A DNA stretch of 64,000 bases from Listeria ilorinensis (GCF_913566895.1 NZ_CAJYCN010000005.1:186001-250000), one strand, 5' to 3'. Numbered from the stretch's first letter, positions 27,056 to 34,322 are shown. Program-made: numbers and translations. Notes: generated from the letters alone by a model not told the origin.

Positions 27056-28201
27056 GTGGATCTACTAACAGTGCGGGACTACGATGGGAAGGCAGAGGAG
27101 CTACTGATCGACTTTGATTACGGTTCTTTCTCCTACTCGTACGAAAAGAACGCTTCACGACAGATTACCTTTGACGCTTACCGGACAGACTTCAACAGCT
27201 ACAGTTACGACCTGCTGCAGGTGGAGGCGACTATCACCTACCAAGGTCAGGAGTACGTGGTTAAGCAGTGCGACCCTTCTCTTGTAGATAACGTAGAGAG
27301 AAAGGCGGTTACCGCCTACCACGTTACTTACACCTTTCAAGACTGGTGCCAGTACTCAGTTAAGGAAGGCGAAAAGACGTACACGATTGATCAGGTTCTT
27401 TCTTTCGGCTTTTCTGGAAACCCGCTAGGCTTCCGATATGTAGTGAAGGGGAGCTTCGCAAAAGTACAGATCGAGAACTTAGGAAATGTGAATGGCGTGG
27501 AACTGCTGAATCTGGTAGCCGAGAAGTTCAACGCGATCTACTTTGCGGATAATCGTGTTATCACTTTCTATGACGAGGCGAGCTTTTACAAAGACTCTAA
27601 CAAGGTCTTTCGCTATTTATATAATACGGACGAAATCAAGGTCACGACCTCAACAGCTAATCTGAAAACAGTTATCAAGGTTTACGGAAAGACGAAAGAG
27701 GATGCGGATAAGTACAGTGGCGATGCTAAATACATGGCAGTCACGACCTACACATCTAGTAACGTCAGTAAGTACGGCAAGCGGTATGCGAACTCTCAGC
27801 AAGACGAGCGGTACACGAATGTCAGCTCTTTAACCGAATACGCAAAGAGTTTGATTCTAGATGTGCCGGAGACGACCTTAAGCCTTAGCGTGACCGCTTT
27901 AGAGGACGTGAATGAGCGTGATAGCTGGCACTTCATCAATGAAGCGCTGAGTTATGACACGACGGTTAAAGTCGTTCAACTAAGAAAAGGGCACGCGATG
28001 GCCGCGCAGAAACCGGAAGTTGTTTTTTCGAACACGAAAAAAGACATGATGAAGATTCAGAAGTCCATTGCCGATACCGCACGAAAGGCACGCGATAAAG
28101 TCGCCAATGTGGTAAATACTGCAAGCTCTGCGCAGCGGATAGCCTCGCAAGCTTATGACAGCATGATCTTAACCGAAAAAGTTGGGGAGGTGGAAGAGTG
28201 A
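27056..28201 (+). CDS. Tail-associated protein (Tal), prophage endopeptidase-tail type
   Basis: This 381-residue protein starts at GTG with GGGGGTGATG upstream. It resembles gp27/Tal tail-tip proteins: LLTVRDYDGKAEELLID, then VTAYHVTYTFQDWCQY and the T4 gp27-like fold. It is short (no separate peptidase or lysozyme domain evident), ending in a coiled region (KIQKSIADTARKARDKVANV). It forms the tail tip through which DNA passes. Confidence 0.83.
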   Translation: MDLLTVRDYDGKAEELLIDFDYGSFSYSYEKNASRQITFDAYRTDFNSYSYDLLQVEATITYQGQEYVVKQCDPSLVDNVERKAVTAYHVTYTFQDWCQYSVKEGEKTYTIDQVLSFGFSGNPLGFRYVVKGSFAKVQIENLGNVNGVELLNLVAEKFNAIYFADNRVITFYDEASFYKDSNKVFRYLYNTDEIKVTTSTANLKTVIKVYGKTKEDADKYSGDAKYMAVTTYTSSNVSKYGKRYANSQQDERYTNVSSLTEYAKSLILDVPETTLSLSVTALEDVNERDSWHFINEALSYDTTVKVVQLRKGHAMAAQKPEVVFSNTKKDMMKIQKSIADTARKARDKVANVVNTASSAQRIASQAYDSMILTEKVGEVEE

Positions 28202-28455
28202 CTGACATTAGGCAGTTGAAAGATCCAGATGGGACATTGTTTTATCCACAAACGCATATTATGGGGGTTATTGGCTTATCTGCTCAAATTCAAAAGCTTG
28301 ACACCATTGAAATTGGGGCAGAGGTCAATAACGTTACCGAAGAAGAAAAAGCGATCTGGAATGCAAAACAGGACGCTTTTTTAGTTTCTCCTTCTGGTTA
28401 TAAATTCAAATTAATCATATCAGATGCAGGTATTTTATCGGCAGAAAGGGTGTGA
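28198..28455 (+). CDS. Small baseplate/tail-fibre associated protein
   Basis: This 85-residue protein starts at GTG overlapping the Tal stop. Its start (MTDIRQLKDPDGTLFYPQTH) is shared in pattern with the next tail proteins at 29080 and 29444 (MTKIMKMIQSKEDGS...FYPATH; MTKIVRMSEKTQDGS...FYPETH). All three therefore probably use the same N-terminal attachment module. TEEEKAIWNAKQDAF matches fibre 'head' motifs. Confidence 0.7.
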   Translation: MTDIRQLKDPDGTLFYPQTHIMGVIGLSAQIQKLDTIEIGAEVNNVTEEEKAIWNAKQDAFLVSPSGYKFKLIISDAGILSAERV

Positions 28456-28459
28456 CGAG

Positions 28460-29083
28460 ATGCCGAAAAAAATAAATTTATGGCTTTGGGATATGCTGCT
28501 ACAAGGCCGAGAATTTCGCAATAAAACAAACGAAAACTGGCAGAAAATCATGGACTGGTCAGGAGAACTTACAGATGGGCTCGCAAAGCTAGAAAAAGCA
28601 ATCGCTGATACAGAGGCGAACTGTAAAACTTATACAAATCAAGAAATAAAAAAAGAAGCCAACACGCGTGAAGCGGTGGACCGGTCAACAAATGCGCGGA
28701 TTGATAATCTAATTGCTGGACAAGACCAGCCTTCTGAGAACATTGATGCAAGAGTGGATGCTCACGGCAAAAGCTATCCAGTTCTGAAACAGCGACTGGA
28801 TGCAGAGCAGTTAGCGGCAGAGTCAAAAAGCACGATCCGTTTTAACCTTGACACAATTCTTGCACAAGATCTGCAAGATATTGGACTATTTCATGATAAA
28901 ACGCTCTCAGATGTCCAGAGCGCTATTCTGATGAATGTCTCAAGCACGGATGAACAAGCGGACATAAAATTGCAAAACGTCTCAGAGACAGGTTATACGT
29001 CCGAACTGGATGGATTGATTTTTGCAAAACTGGGCCCAGGTGAAAGATTCCAATACAGCCTGATTGGAGAGGTAGCGGTATGA
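28460..29083 (+). CDS. Baseplate/tail fibre protein, coiled-coil
   Basis: This 207-residue protein has ATG 28460 with GACGAG upstream. The N-terminal start NLWLWDMLLQGREFRNKTNENW is typical of baseplate upper-protein adaptors. The central coiled coil (~35-75) is followed by a C-terminal β region (DADIKLQNVSETGYTSELD-like). It may connect receptor-binding proteins to the tail tip. Exact role unknown. Confidence 0.7.
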   Translation: MPKKINLWLWDMLLQGREFRNKTNENWQKIMDWSGELTDGLAKLEKAIADTEANCKTYTNQEIKKEANTREAVDRSTNARIDNLIAGQDQPSENIDARVDAHGKSYPVLKQRLDAEQLAAESKSTIRFNLDTILAQDLQDIGLFHDKTLSDVQSAILMNVSSTDEQADIKLQNVSETGYTSELDGLIFAKLGPGERFQYSLIGEVAV

Positions 29084-29442
29084 CAAAAATTATGAAGATG
29101 ATTCAGTCAAAGGAAGATGGCTCCAAAGAACAGTTTTATCCAGCGACGCATGCTGCAGCCATTACGGGATTGGATGAAAGAATCACAGGTAAATTAGCCA
29201 CAGGTGTTACAAGTGTGAATCGGAAAACGGGTGCAGTGACCTTAGCATCCTCTGATATTGGAGCTGCGGAAAAGGTACACACTCATTCAACTGCCACAAG
29301 TACTACAGCAGGCTTTATGTCTGCGGCGGATAAGCAGAAGCTTGACGGACTGGCTGAGACCGGAGGCGTCACAGAAGCAGGCGTCTGGGCGCTTCTTGGC
29401 GGCTACGTAATTAATTTAGAAGAAATCGGAGAGGTGAATTAG
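29080..29442 (+). CDS. Short tail fibre protein with phage-tail repeat
   Basis: This 120-residue protein contains the common fibre motif VNRKTGAVTLASSDIGAA (~45-62) and the collar-like HTHSTATSTTAGFMSAADKQ (~67-86). N-terminal ...EQFYPATHAAAITGLDERI matches its neighbours, suggesting a shared docking sequence. It overlaps the previous gene by 4 bases. Confidence 0.78.
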   Translation: MTKIMKMIQSKEDGSKEQFYPATHAAAITGLDERITGKLATGVTSVNRKTGAVTLASSDIGAAEKVHTHSTATSTTAGFMSAADKQKLDGLAETGGVTEAGVWALLGGYVINLEEIGEVN

Positions 29443-29443
29443 T

Positions 29444-30196
29444 GTGACAAAAATCGTAAGAATGTCGGAGAAAACACAAGATGGAAGTCTGCAGCCGTTC
29501 TATCCAGAAACACATGTTCAAGGACTCGTCGGGGCGAATAGCTGGCAGAAGTTCCCGACAAGCGGCCCGGATGGAATCCTCTTGCCGAAGTTGATTACGG
29601 ACTGGCATAAGGTGTTTACAGAAGTTACGGACAGCAACAGTTTTTATTTAGATGGCACGAATTTAGATAATGCGCCGGATGCTACGAGCCGTTATTGGTC
29701 AGTGCAGTTAGTAAGAGTAAATGCAAAAGGCGGTGTAGTTCTAGCGACCTCCTTGACAACGAACGTTCAATACGTCGCGACCGCAAGCGGGGCTGAAAAC
29801 AGCATAAAATGGAGCGCTTGGAAGCAAATTGCTAGCATTACTGATTTAGACAATGCGATTAATGCCATCACTTCGAACCGGAATGTTACAGCTTGGACTG
29901 GTGGCTATCACATGGATGCCGGCAAAGTGGTCACTCCTTCTGTCTCCTTGGCGGACTGCAAAGAGTGGATAATTTACTGGTCTAAATATAGCGGTGGTGA
30001 AGCGAAAGACTACTATTTCTACACTCAAGTAGTCACTTCCGCTCAAATGGGTGGGCATTCTATGTTGATGAAAATGGATGCGGTTGAAATCTATAAATAT
30101 CTTTACATCAGCGAAACGACCATCACTGGGTCAGCAGACAACATGGATAGCCCAAACAGCAACGCGGTCATGCGAAAGGTGGTAGCAGTCAAATGA
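29444..30196 (+). CDS. Putative receptor-binding tail protein
   Basis: This 250-residue protein starts at GTG one base after the previous stop. It has the same N-terminal docking pattern (MTKIVRMSEKTQDGSLQPFY) followed by a β-rich region (SRYWSVQLVRVNAKGGVVLA) and a C-terminal domain with many Tyr/Trp (CKEWIIYWSKYSGGEAKDYY). As the last large fibre gene before the lysis module, it is the best candidate for host receptor binding. Confidence 0.65.
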   Translation: MTKIVRMSEKTQDGSLQPFYPETHVQGLVGANSWQKFPTSGPDGILLPKLITDWHKVFTEVTDSNSFYLDGTNLDNAPDATSRYWSVQLVRVNAKGGVVLATSLTTNVQYVATASGAENSIKWSAWKQIASITDLDNAINAITSNRNVTAWTGGYHMDAGKVVTPSVSLADCKEWIIYWSKYSGGEAKDYYFYTQVVTSAQMGGHSMLMKMDAVEIYKYLYISETTITGSADNMDSPNSNAVMRKVVAVK

Positions 30197-30537
30197 GTAA
30201 AAAAGATTATTGGGTGACCAAAGACCAAGACGGCTACATCGATGGCTGGAATGATACAGAGCAGCCAGGTGCAGAAAAGATCGAGGCAGAGACAGATCTG
30301 TTTAACAAATTCTTTTGTGTCAAAGTCGAAAATGGTGTAGGTGTTCTAGATACTACTAAAAAATCTGTGTTAGAAACTGATCAAATGCGGCAAGATGCCA
30401 TACCGAGCACTAAACAACAAATGCAAGATATGCAATTGGCACTTGTTCAACTTTCAGAAGAGAAAGAAACGCTCAAGCAGCAACTCATTGATACACAGTT
30501 GGCTATGGTAGAGATGTACGAAGCGAATTTAAAATAG
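30193..30537 (+). CDS. Phage protein with C-terminal coiled coil, end of tail module
   Basis: This 114-residue protein has an N-terminal YWVTKDQDGYIDGWND region. A coiled coil at ~75-112 has regular Leu/Gln heptads (LALVQLSEEKETLKQQLI). Such proteins precede a short XkdX-like ORF at the end of many Gram-positive phage tail operons. It overlaps the previous gene by 4 bases. Confidence 0.7.
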   Translation: MSKKDYWVTKDQDGYIDGWNDTEQPGAEKIEAETDLFNKFFCVKVENGVGVLDTTKKSVLETDQMRQDAIPSTKQQMQDMQLALVQLSEEKETLKQQLIDTQLAMVEMYEANLK

Positions 30538-30550
30538 AGGAGTGGCAAAT

Positions 30551-30676
30551 ATGGATAAAATTTATGTGAATTTGATTATTGAGGGCCAGAAAGAATTTAA
30601 GGACGTGCCGGATCGAAACAAAGCGAAAGTAAAAGAGCTTCTGGAAGAAAAAGAACTCGGCTATCTAGCTGAATAG
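30551..30676 (+). CDS. Short tail-module protein (41 aa), XkdX/CD1375-like by position
   Basis: This small ORF encodes 41 residues, starting MDKIYVNLIIEGQKEFKD and ending ...ELGYLAE, with GAGGAGTGG 8 bases before ATG. Very short charged proteins of 35-50 residues occur in this position (after fibre genes, before holin) in many Firmicutes phages. The function is unknown. Confidence 0.65.
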   Translation: MDKIYVNLIIEGQKEFKDVPDRNKAKVKELLEEKELGYLAE

Positions 30677-30730
30677 ATAGAATTAGTCACCTTAGAATCG
30701 CGAGAAAACAAGGGAGGTTCTAGGGTGAGG

Positions 30731-30782
30731 ATGCAGTTTACGTTACCGATCTGCTGGTTAATGTGCAGATCGGTAACGTAAA
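30731..30782 (+). promoter_or_regulatory. Perfect 18-bp inverted repeat overlapping a 16-codon leader-like ORF
   Basis: TTTACGTTACCGATCTGC (30737-30754) and its exact complement (30765-30782) flank a 10-base loop. There is no T-run, so it is not a standard terminator. A 16-codon frame (ATG 30731 to TAA 30781, MQFTLPICWLMCRSVT) lies on top of the hairpin and has GGGAGG upstream. It sits just before the lysis genes, so an attenuator, an RNA-processing hairpin or a leader peptide are all possible. Confidence 0.45.
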
Positions 30783-30799
30783 TAAGCGCAATCAAAAGC

Positions 30800-30838
30800 A
30801 AGCGCGGCGGATCTTTTTAGCGATCTATGCCGCGCTTT
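30800..30838 (+). terminator. Hairpin, weak terminator before the lysis genes
   Basis: AAGCGCGGC (30800-30808) pairs with GCCGCGCTT (30829-30837), with inner GGATC/GATC pairing, and only a TTTCT tail. It could terminate tail transcripts partially or protect the 5' end of the holin transcript. Confidence 0.45.
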
Positions 30839-30865
30839 CTAACTCTAAATAATCAGGGTTAGCGG

Positions 30866-31213
30866 GTGGTTAAGTTGGAAATAGCAGGTTTAACGGTAAG
30901 TGAATTGATTTCTGTAGTCTCGTTTATCGGCGTAGTAGTAGGGTTTGTCATCCGCTTCGCGCTGATAGCTCCACTTAAAAATATGATACAGTCGTTAGAT
31001 ATGACGTTGCAACGACTGAGAGAAGACATGCGCGAAAGCAAAAAAGATATGCAGGAGAGCAAACAAGACCGAGCAGACATTCGCGCATATATACAGAAAG
31101 TGGAGGCCGACTTTGATAAGCGAGTATCGATCATCGAGACAGAGAAGAGTGGTTATACAGTCGCGCAGATGGCTCAGCAAATTGTTGACGAGATCAAGCG
31201 GGGAGGTGATTAA
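30866..31213 (+). CDS. Membrane-anchored holin-associated protein
   Basis: This 115-residue protein has one N-terminal membrane segment (LISVVSFIGVVVGFVIRFAL, ~14-33). A long coiled coil (~40-75; RLREDMRESKKDMQESKQD) and a soluble end follow. TTG 30875 is an alternative start with GGGTGG upstream. This shape is common for the accessory gene before phi-LC3-type holins. It may act as an antiholin or in lysis timing; no homology is claimed. Confidence 0.65.
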   Translation: MVKLEIAGLTVSELISVVSFIGVVVGFVIRFALIAPLKNMIQSLDMTLQRLREDMRESKKDMQESKQDRADIRAYIQKVEADFDKRVSIIETEKSGYTVAQMAQQIVDEIKRGGD

Positions 31214-31498
31214 ATGAAAATCAATTGGAAAGTCAGATTAAAGAACTGGCGATCATGGCTGCTTGCAATCGTTACTCTTGTAGCTGTTATTTGGTCAGCT
31301 GGGGGATTCACCACAGCAGATCTGGATAGTTGGAATCAGCTCGGACAAGCCTTTATGACGTTTTTAAGTAAACCCTCTGCGATCATAACTGTGTTAGTAG
31401 CGCTTTTTGCGAATTATGTAGACCCAACTACATCGGGGTTTAGTGATAGTCAGCAAGCATTAAATTATAAAGAACCGAGAAAGGATGAAGAAAAATGA
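31214..31498 (+). CDS. Phage holin, phi-LC3 family
   Basis: This 94-residue holin has the family start INWKVRLKNWRSWLLAIVTL. The first membrane segment is ~13-33 and the second ~55-73 (IITVLVALFANYVDPTT), with conserved DPTTSGFSDS and a charged tail. It makes pores that release the amidase encoded by the next gene (4-base overlap). GGAGGTG precedes ATG. Confidence 0.92.
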   Translation: MKINWKVRLKNWRSWLLAIVTLVAVIWSAGGFTTADLDSWNQLGQAFMTFLSKPSAIITVLVALFANYVDPTTSGFSDSQQALNYKEPRKDEEK

Positions 31499-32469
31499 AA
31501 TTTGCAGTATATGCTGGACATGGTGGTGCCGATCCAGGCGCAGTAGGAGTAAATAAGCGGGAGGAAGAGGACCTCACGCTTGAGTTGATGAAGTTGACAA
31601 CCGATGTATTACAGAATAGCGGGCATACGGTTATTAATAATCGTACTAGTGACGTCAATCGAGATATCAGTGCAGATGCGAGAAAAGCAAATTCAAATAA
31701 AGTGGATGCTGTTCTTGAATTCCACTTTGACGCTGCAAGTGCGAGCGCCCAAGGCACGACGGGGTTCTATTGTGACGGAGCAGCTGACAGCAAAAAGTTA
31801 GCGCAGTGCGTCAATGATGAGCTGGACAATTTTTTCAAGGATCGTCAAATCAAACCAGATACTTCGACTCGACACGGCAGACTTGGCATTTTACGCGAAA
31901 CAAATGCACCTGCCACACTTCAGGAAGTGGCATTCATTACGAATGCCGCCGATGTCGCTACGTATGATGCTAAAAAAAATCAGATCGCAGAAGCGGCGGC
32001 TCGAGGTTTGCTAAAATACTTTGGCTTGTCTCTTAAATCCACGACTAACAGTAACCCAGCAGCGATCCAGGGGACAGTTACGGACGTAGCTCCATTGCTG
32101 CCGAAAGCACAGTTCAAAGGCCAGACGCCAATTCGTAAATGGAAGTCAGGTGTTAACATTCAAGTCCGCAAACACAGTGACTATTGGTACAAGGCGAGCG
32201 TTGAGGTTAGCAGTAAGTGGGTAACAGGCTACATCTACAGAGCCCATTTAAAGAATGTCAAACCTGTCAAAGGCACAGATAAGTTCACGGCTACGACGGT
32301 GGGGCAAGCGATCTGGTGGGATAATGATAAGCTGAATGGCGGGGAAGTCCTTTACTACAAGCCTGGCACGAAGATGTCCCACTACGGAGCTGTGAAAGGC
32401 TTGTACAGCGCATGGTTTAGTAAGCAGAACAAGAAGTTCTATACGACGACGTACTGGTTGGACAAATAG
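31495..32469 (+). CDS. N-acetylmuramoyl-L-alanine amidase (endolysin)
   Basis: This 324-residue lysin has an N-terminal Amidase_3 zinc domain (~1-175) with YAGHGGADPGA (zinc His ~9), an acidic ligand in REEEDL, and EFHFDAASA (zinc His ~77). An SH3b-like cell-wall-binding region (~215-324; GVNIQVRKHSDYWYKASVEV) follows a linker. It cuts the amide between MurNAc and L-Ala at lysis. No signal peptide is seen, so it depends on the holin. Confidence 0.93.
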   Translation: MKFAVYAGHGGADPGAVGVNKREEEDLTLELMKLTTDVLQNSGHTVINNRTSDVNRDISADARKANSNKVDAVLEFHFDAASASAQGTTGFYCDGAADSKKLAQCVNDELDNFFKDRQIKPDTSTRHGRLGILRETNAPATLQEVAFITNAADVATYDAKKNQIAEAAARGLLKYFGLSLKSTTNSNPAAIQGTVTDVAPLLPKAQFKGQTPIRKWKSGVNIQVRKHSDYWYKASVEVSSKWVTGYIYRAHLKNVKPVKGTDKFTATTVGQAIWWDNDKLNGGEVLYYKPGTKMSHYGAVKGLYSAWFSKQNKKFYTTTYWLDK

Positions 32470-32530
32470 CCAAAAATATGCGATAATGAAAGTGCTGGAA
32501 AATAGTATTAGTGACGTGAAGTGCACCTAA

Positions 32531-32575
32531 ATAAAACCCCGAGGTCTTTAACCGGACTCGGGGTTTTATTTATTT
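32531..32575. terminator. Bidirectional terminator between lysin and minus-strand accessory genes
   Basis: AAAACCCCGAG and CTCGGGGTTTT form an 11-bp stem with a 13-base loop, and A- and T-runs on both sides. It serves the + strand late operon and the convergent - strand gene whose stop lies at 32570. Confidence 0.85.
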
Positions 32576-32758
32576 GTCTGAAAGTAGCTTAATCTTTCTT
32601 TCCTCTGCCAACTCTACCAGTTCCTGCAGATCCTCAGCCGTCGCTTTGTTTTTGATAAACGACCGGGCCGCATTTCGCTGCGACCAGTAGGTGCGACGTT
32701 CTCTATTGCGATCTGCGTACTCTTTCTGGGCTTTTTTCTGGGCTTCACTTAAAGCCAT
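32570..32758 (-). CDS. Small Arg/Lys-rich phage accessory protein (62 aa)
   Basis: This 62-residue helical, strongly basic protein (KEYADRNRERRTYWSQRNAA) has GGGAGG before its ATG. It may bind nucleic acid. It is the first gene downstream of the lysin and is preceded by a degenerate copy of the TAGTGCATGCACTA palindrome (32787-32800), shared with neighbouring - strand genes. No function is known to me. Confidence 0.7.
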   Translation of the reverse strand: MALSEAQKKAQKEYADRNRERRTYWSQRNAARSFIKNKATAEDLQELVELAEERKIKLLSDK

Positions 32759-32786
32759 ATGATCAACCTCCCTCTCAATATAAGTG

Positions 32787-32800
32787 TAGTGTTTGCACTA
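32787..32800 (-). promoter_or_regulatory. Degenerate copy of the accessory-gene palindrome
   Basis: TAGTGTTTGCACTA differs from the perfect TAGTGCATGCACTA in its centre only. On the - strand it overlaps a weak -10 (TACACT) just upstream of the 62-residue gene. It belongs to a family with sites at 33311, 33697 and 34280. Confidence 0.5.
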
Positions 32801-32814
32801 TGTAAAAGCAAGGC

Positions 32815-32979
32815 TCAAGCTGAGAAGCTAAGACCTGCATCTTCAATTTTTTTCAAGATAGTCTTCAACTTCATGCGGTTGCGAACATTCTTAACTCCGT
32901 GTTCTTTCGCAAATGCAAGAGCTCTTTCGTAATAACTGACCTTAGCAGCTTCGTTCGCCATGAACTCATTATAGTTCAT
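32815..32979 (-). CDS. Small basic phage protein (54 aa)
   Basis: This short frame encodes 54 helical residues (…KVSYYERALAFAKEHGVKN…). ATG at 32979 overlaps the end of the upstream 101-residue gene by 11 bases, so coupling is likely. The start region contains a 14-bp inverted repeat: GTTCGCCATGAACT and its complement, spaced 6. An alternative in-frame ATG lies in the other arm (32961). No Shine-Dalgarno is clear. Function unknown. Confidence 0.5.
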   Translation of the reverse strand: MNYNEFMANEAAKVSYYERALAFAKEHGVKNVRNRMKLKTILKKIEDAGLSFSA

Positions 32980-33274
32980 GGCGAACGCTTTTAGGCGCCC
33001 ATAGGTTGAACGAGCCGTATTTGGAGATTACTTTCAAGTAGTAAGCTTTTTCAGTCTGCTTAAGCACTTTGAAGCTAGCAACACTTAATAGGTAGGCATT
33101 ATCTTGTTTATTAACAAACCATTTTTTAAGAGCCACTACTTCAATTTCAGAGTTTTTCATTTCTGCATATACAGTACGAAGGGCTAGCGCGAAACACGCG
33201 CTATAGTTACCTTCAAATTCTTTTGCTAATTTATGGGCTGCAGTAAAGATTTCTTTTTTTGTCATTTTATCCAT
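32969..33274 (-). CDS. Phage accessory protein, unknown (101 aa)
   Basis: This 101-residue α/β protein has an AGGAG directly before the first ATG, so the second ATG (MTKKEIFTAAHKLAKEF) may be the real start. The pattern NYSACFALALRTVYAEMKNS is typical of small phage-borne genes of the Firmicutes. The perfect palindrome at 33311 lies in its promoter. As a post-lysin accessory gene it is a candidate host-takeover or anti-defence protein; this is inference only. Confidence 0.65.
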   Translation of the reverse strand: MDKMTKKEIFTAAHKLAKEFEGNYSACFALALRTVYAEMKNSEIEVVALKKWFVNKQDNAYLLSVASFKVLKQTEKAYYLKVISKYGSFNLWAPKSVRHEL

Positions 33275-33310
33275 CTCCTAGAAATTCGTTTAACTAGCTT
33301 ATAAACCCAT

Positions 33311-33328
33311 TATAGTGCATGCACTATA
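33311..33328 (-). promoter_or_regulatory. Palindromic operator/promoter TATAGTGCATGCACTATA
   Basis: A perfect 18-base palindrome overlaps a - strand -10 (TATAAT) for the 101-residue gene. The same perfect palindrome occurs at 33697 and 34280. Farther upstream on the - strand is a CTTTCGTACTATT motif also seen near the other two copies. Confidence 0.7.
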
Positions 33329-33420
33329 TAATGACTTTTTACCCATAGACCTAAAAAAGAAAAATAGTACGAAAGACCTTTTTTGAATATGCACATGTTT
33401 TTCTCTTCCTGTTTTACGGC

Positions 33421-33537
33421 TTATCTGATAAAAATAAAATAGATAACTAAGCCGAGTATTAGCGCCCAGACGGTCGCCACCTTCCAGCCGAACGGTGTGC
33501 GCTCGATTTTAAAACTTTTTAATTTTAGCTTTTTCAT
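33421..33537 (-). CDS. Small single-pass membrane peptide (38 aa)
   Basis: This short frame encodes 38 residues: a basic start MKKLKLKSFKIERTPFGWK and one hydrophobic helix VATVWALILGLVIYFIFI ending in Arg. It follows a 17-codon ORF and a GC hairpin (GGGGC-GATTAA-GCCCC) on the same strand. No clear ribosome site is visible. It could be a lysogeny membrane protein or a toxin-like peptide. Confidence 0.5.
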   Translation of the reverse strand: MKKLKLKSFKIERTPFGWKVATVWALILGLVIYFIFIR

Positions 33538-33615
33538 GGTATAATGGAGATACAAGGAACGGGAGGGGCTTAATCGCCCCATTCCCATATCCATTCAAGA
33601 GTGACGAACGGGGTT

Positions 33616-33669
33616 TTAATTCTTAGCCGGAATACCGTTCGTTTCTTTTTTTAATGCCTTGCGTCTCAC
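33616..33669 (-). CDS. 17-codon basic peptide with strong ribosome site
   Basis: GTG 33669 has GAAAGGAGG 7 bases upstream and opens a frame reading MRRKALKKETNGIPAKN. It lies just downstream of the palindrome promoter at 33697. The excellent translation signal argues for a real leader peptide or small protein; the length makes this uncertain. The following region on the same strand can form GC-rich hairpins before the 38-residue membrane peptide. Confidence 0.45.
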   Translation of the reverse strand: MRRKALKKETNGIPAKN

Positions 33670-33696
33670 TGTTTCGCCTCCTTTCTATAATATAAG

Positions 33697-33714
33697 TATA
33701 GTGCATGCACTATA
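33697..33714 (-). promoter_or_regulatory. Palindromic operator/promoter TATAGTGCATGCACTATA
   Basis: This is the second perfect copy. On the - strand it overlaps -10 TATACT. About 11 bases upstream on that strand is ACTTTCGTCCTATT, nearly the same as the ACTTTCGGCCTATT upstream of the 34280 copy. It controls the 17-codon ORF and probably the membrane peptide. Confidence 0.7.
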
Positions 33715-33741
33715 AAATGGAATAGGACGAAAGTACCTTTT

Positions 33742-34239
33742 TTAACCTAGGATATATTTTTTATCTGCTTCTAAGTTCGATAAGCCTGCAGCGATTAATC
33801 TGTTTGAATAGACGGCGTTATCTTTAACAATAATCTCGTGCGCGTACTCATGTGTATAAAGTCCGTCATAATACGGGGGGCGTTTGTGGTCTGAAATTCT
33901 TACTTCCTCGCCTTTGTCGTTTATTGCGTAGATTGATCTGCTTGCTTGCGACTCCTCCACCTCATAGCCCGCTGCTTCAAGAGCGTCAAGAGTTAACGTT
34001 AGAGGCTCTACAAAGCTTAGTGTTTGTCCGAAACTGTCTAGGCTGCATTTTAGAAGACCTTCAACATCTTTCGCGCTGATTAAGGCGTGGATTTCATTGA
34101 TCTCCTCTTCGTAGTCGTCGATGTAGCAGCCCTCGATATTAGCGTACACCCATTCGTTTACGAAAGAGTGGAGCAGGTACCGCATTCCCGCAAGTTCAAG
34201 ATCTCGTACTTCGTTAGTTTCAGCAATCATAATCTCCAT
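33742..34239 (-). CDS. Acidic phage accessory protein, unknown (165 aa)
   Basis: This 165-residue acidic soluble protein has GGAGGTAG before ATG. The N-terminal ~60 residues are rich in Glu/Asp (YIDDYEEEINEIHALIS), and the C-terminal part has mixed β motifs (GEEVRISDHKRPPYYDGLYT). It has no recognised domain. It is transcribed from the palindrome promoter at 34280. Small acidic proteins after the lysin are good candidates for anti-restriction or anti-CRISPR function, but this is untested. Confidence 0.65.
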   Translation of the reverse strand: MEIMIAETNEVRDLELAGMRYLLHSFVNEWVYANIEGCYIDDYEEEINEIHALISAKDVEGLLKCSLDSFGQTLSFVEPLTLTLDALEAAGYEVEESQASRSIYAINDKGEEVRISDHKRPPYYDGLYTHEYAHEIIVKDNAVYSNRLIAAGLSNLEADKKYILG

Positions 34240-34279
34240 TTTTACTACCTCCGTTTGTTTAATTATCTTATAAACTTAT

Positions 34280-34297
34280 TATAGTGCATGCACTATA
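34280..34297 (-). promoter_or_regulatory. Palindromic operator/promoter TATAGTGCATGCACTATA
   Basis: This third perfect copy is 41 bases before the ATG of the 165-residue gene and overlaps -10 TATAAT on the - strand. Upstream ACTTTCGGCCTATTTCAT matches the element before the 33697 copy, so the conserved unit is longer than the palindrome alone. Confidence 0.7.
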
Positions 34298-34322
34298 AAA
34301 ATGAAATAGGCCGAAAGTAACT

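Noticed and set aside
33852-34284. Plus-strand ORFs of 65-75 codons in the accessory region
   Set aside because: They are antisense to the 165-residue gene, which has a ribosome site and promoter on the minus strand.
33311-34297. The repeated palindrome as a LexA (SOS) box
   Set aside because: The Gram-positive SOS box is CGAAC-N4-GTTCG; TATAGTGCATGCACTATA does not match.
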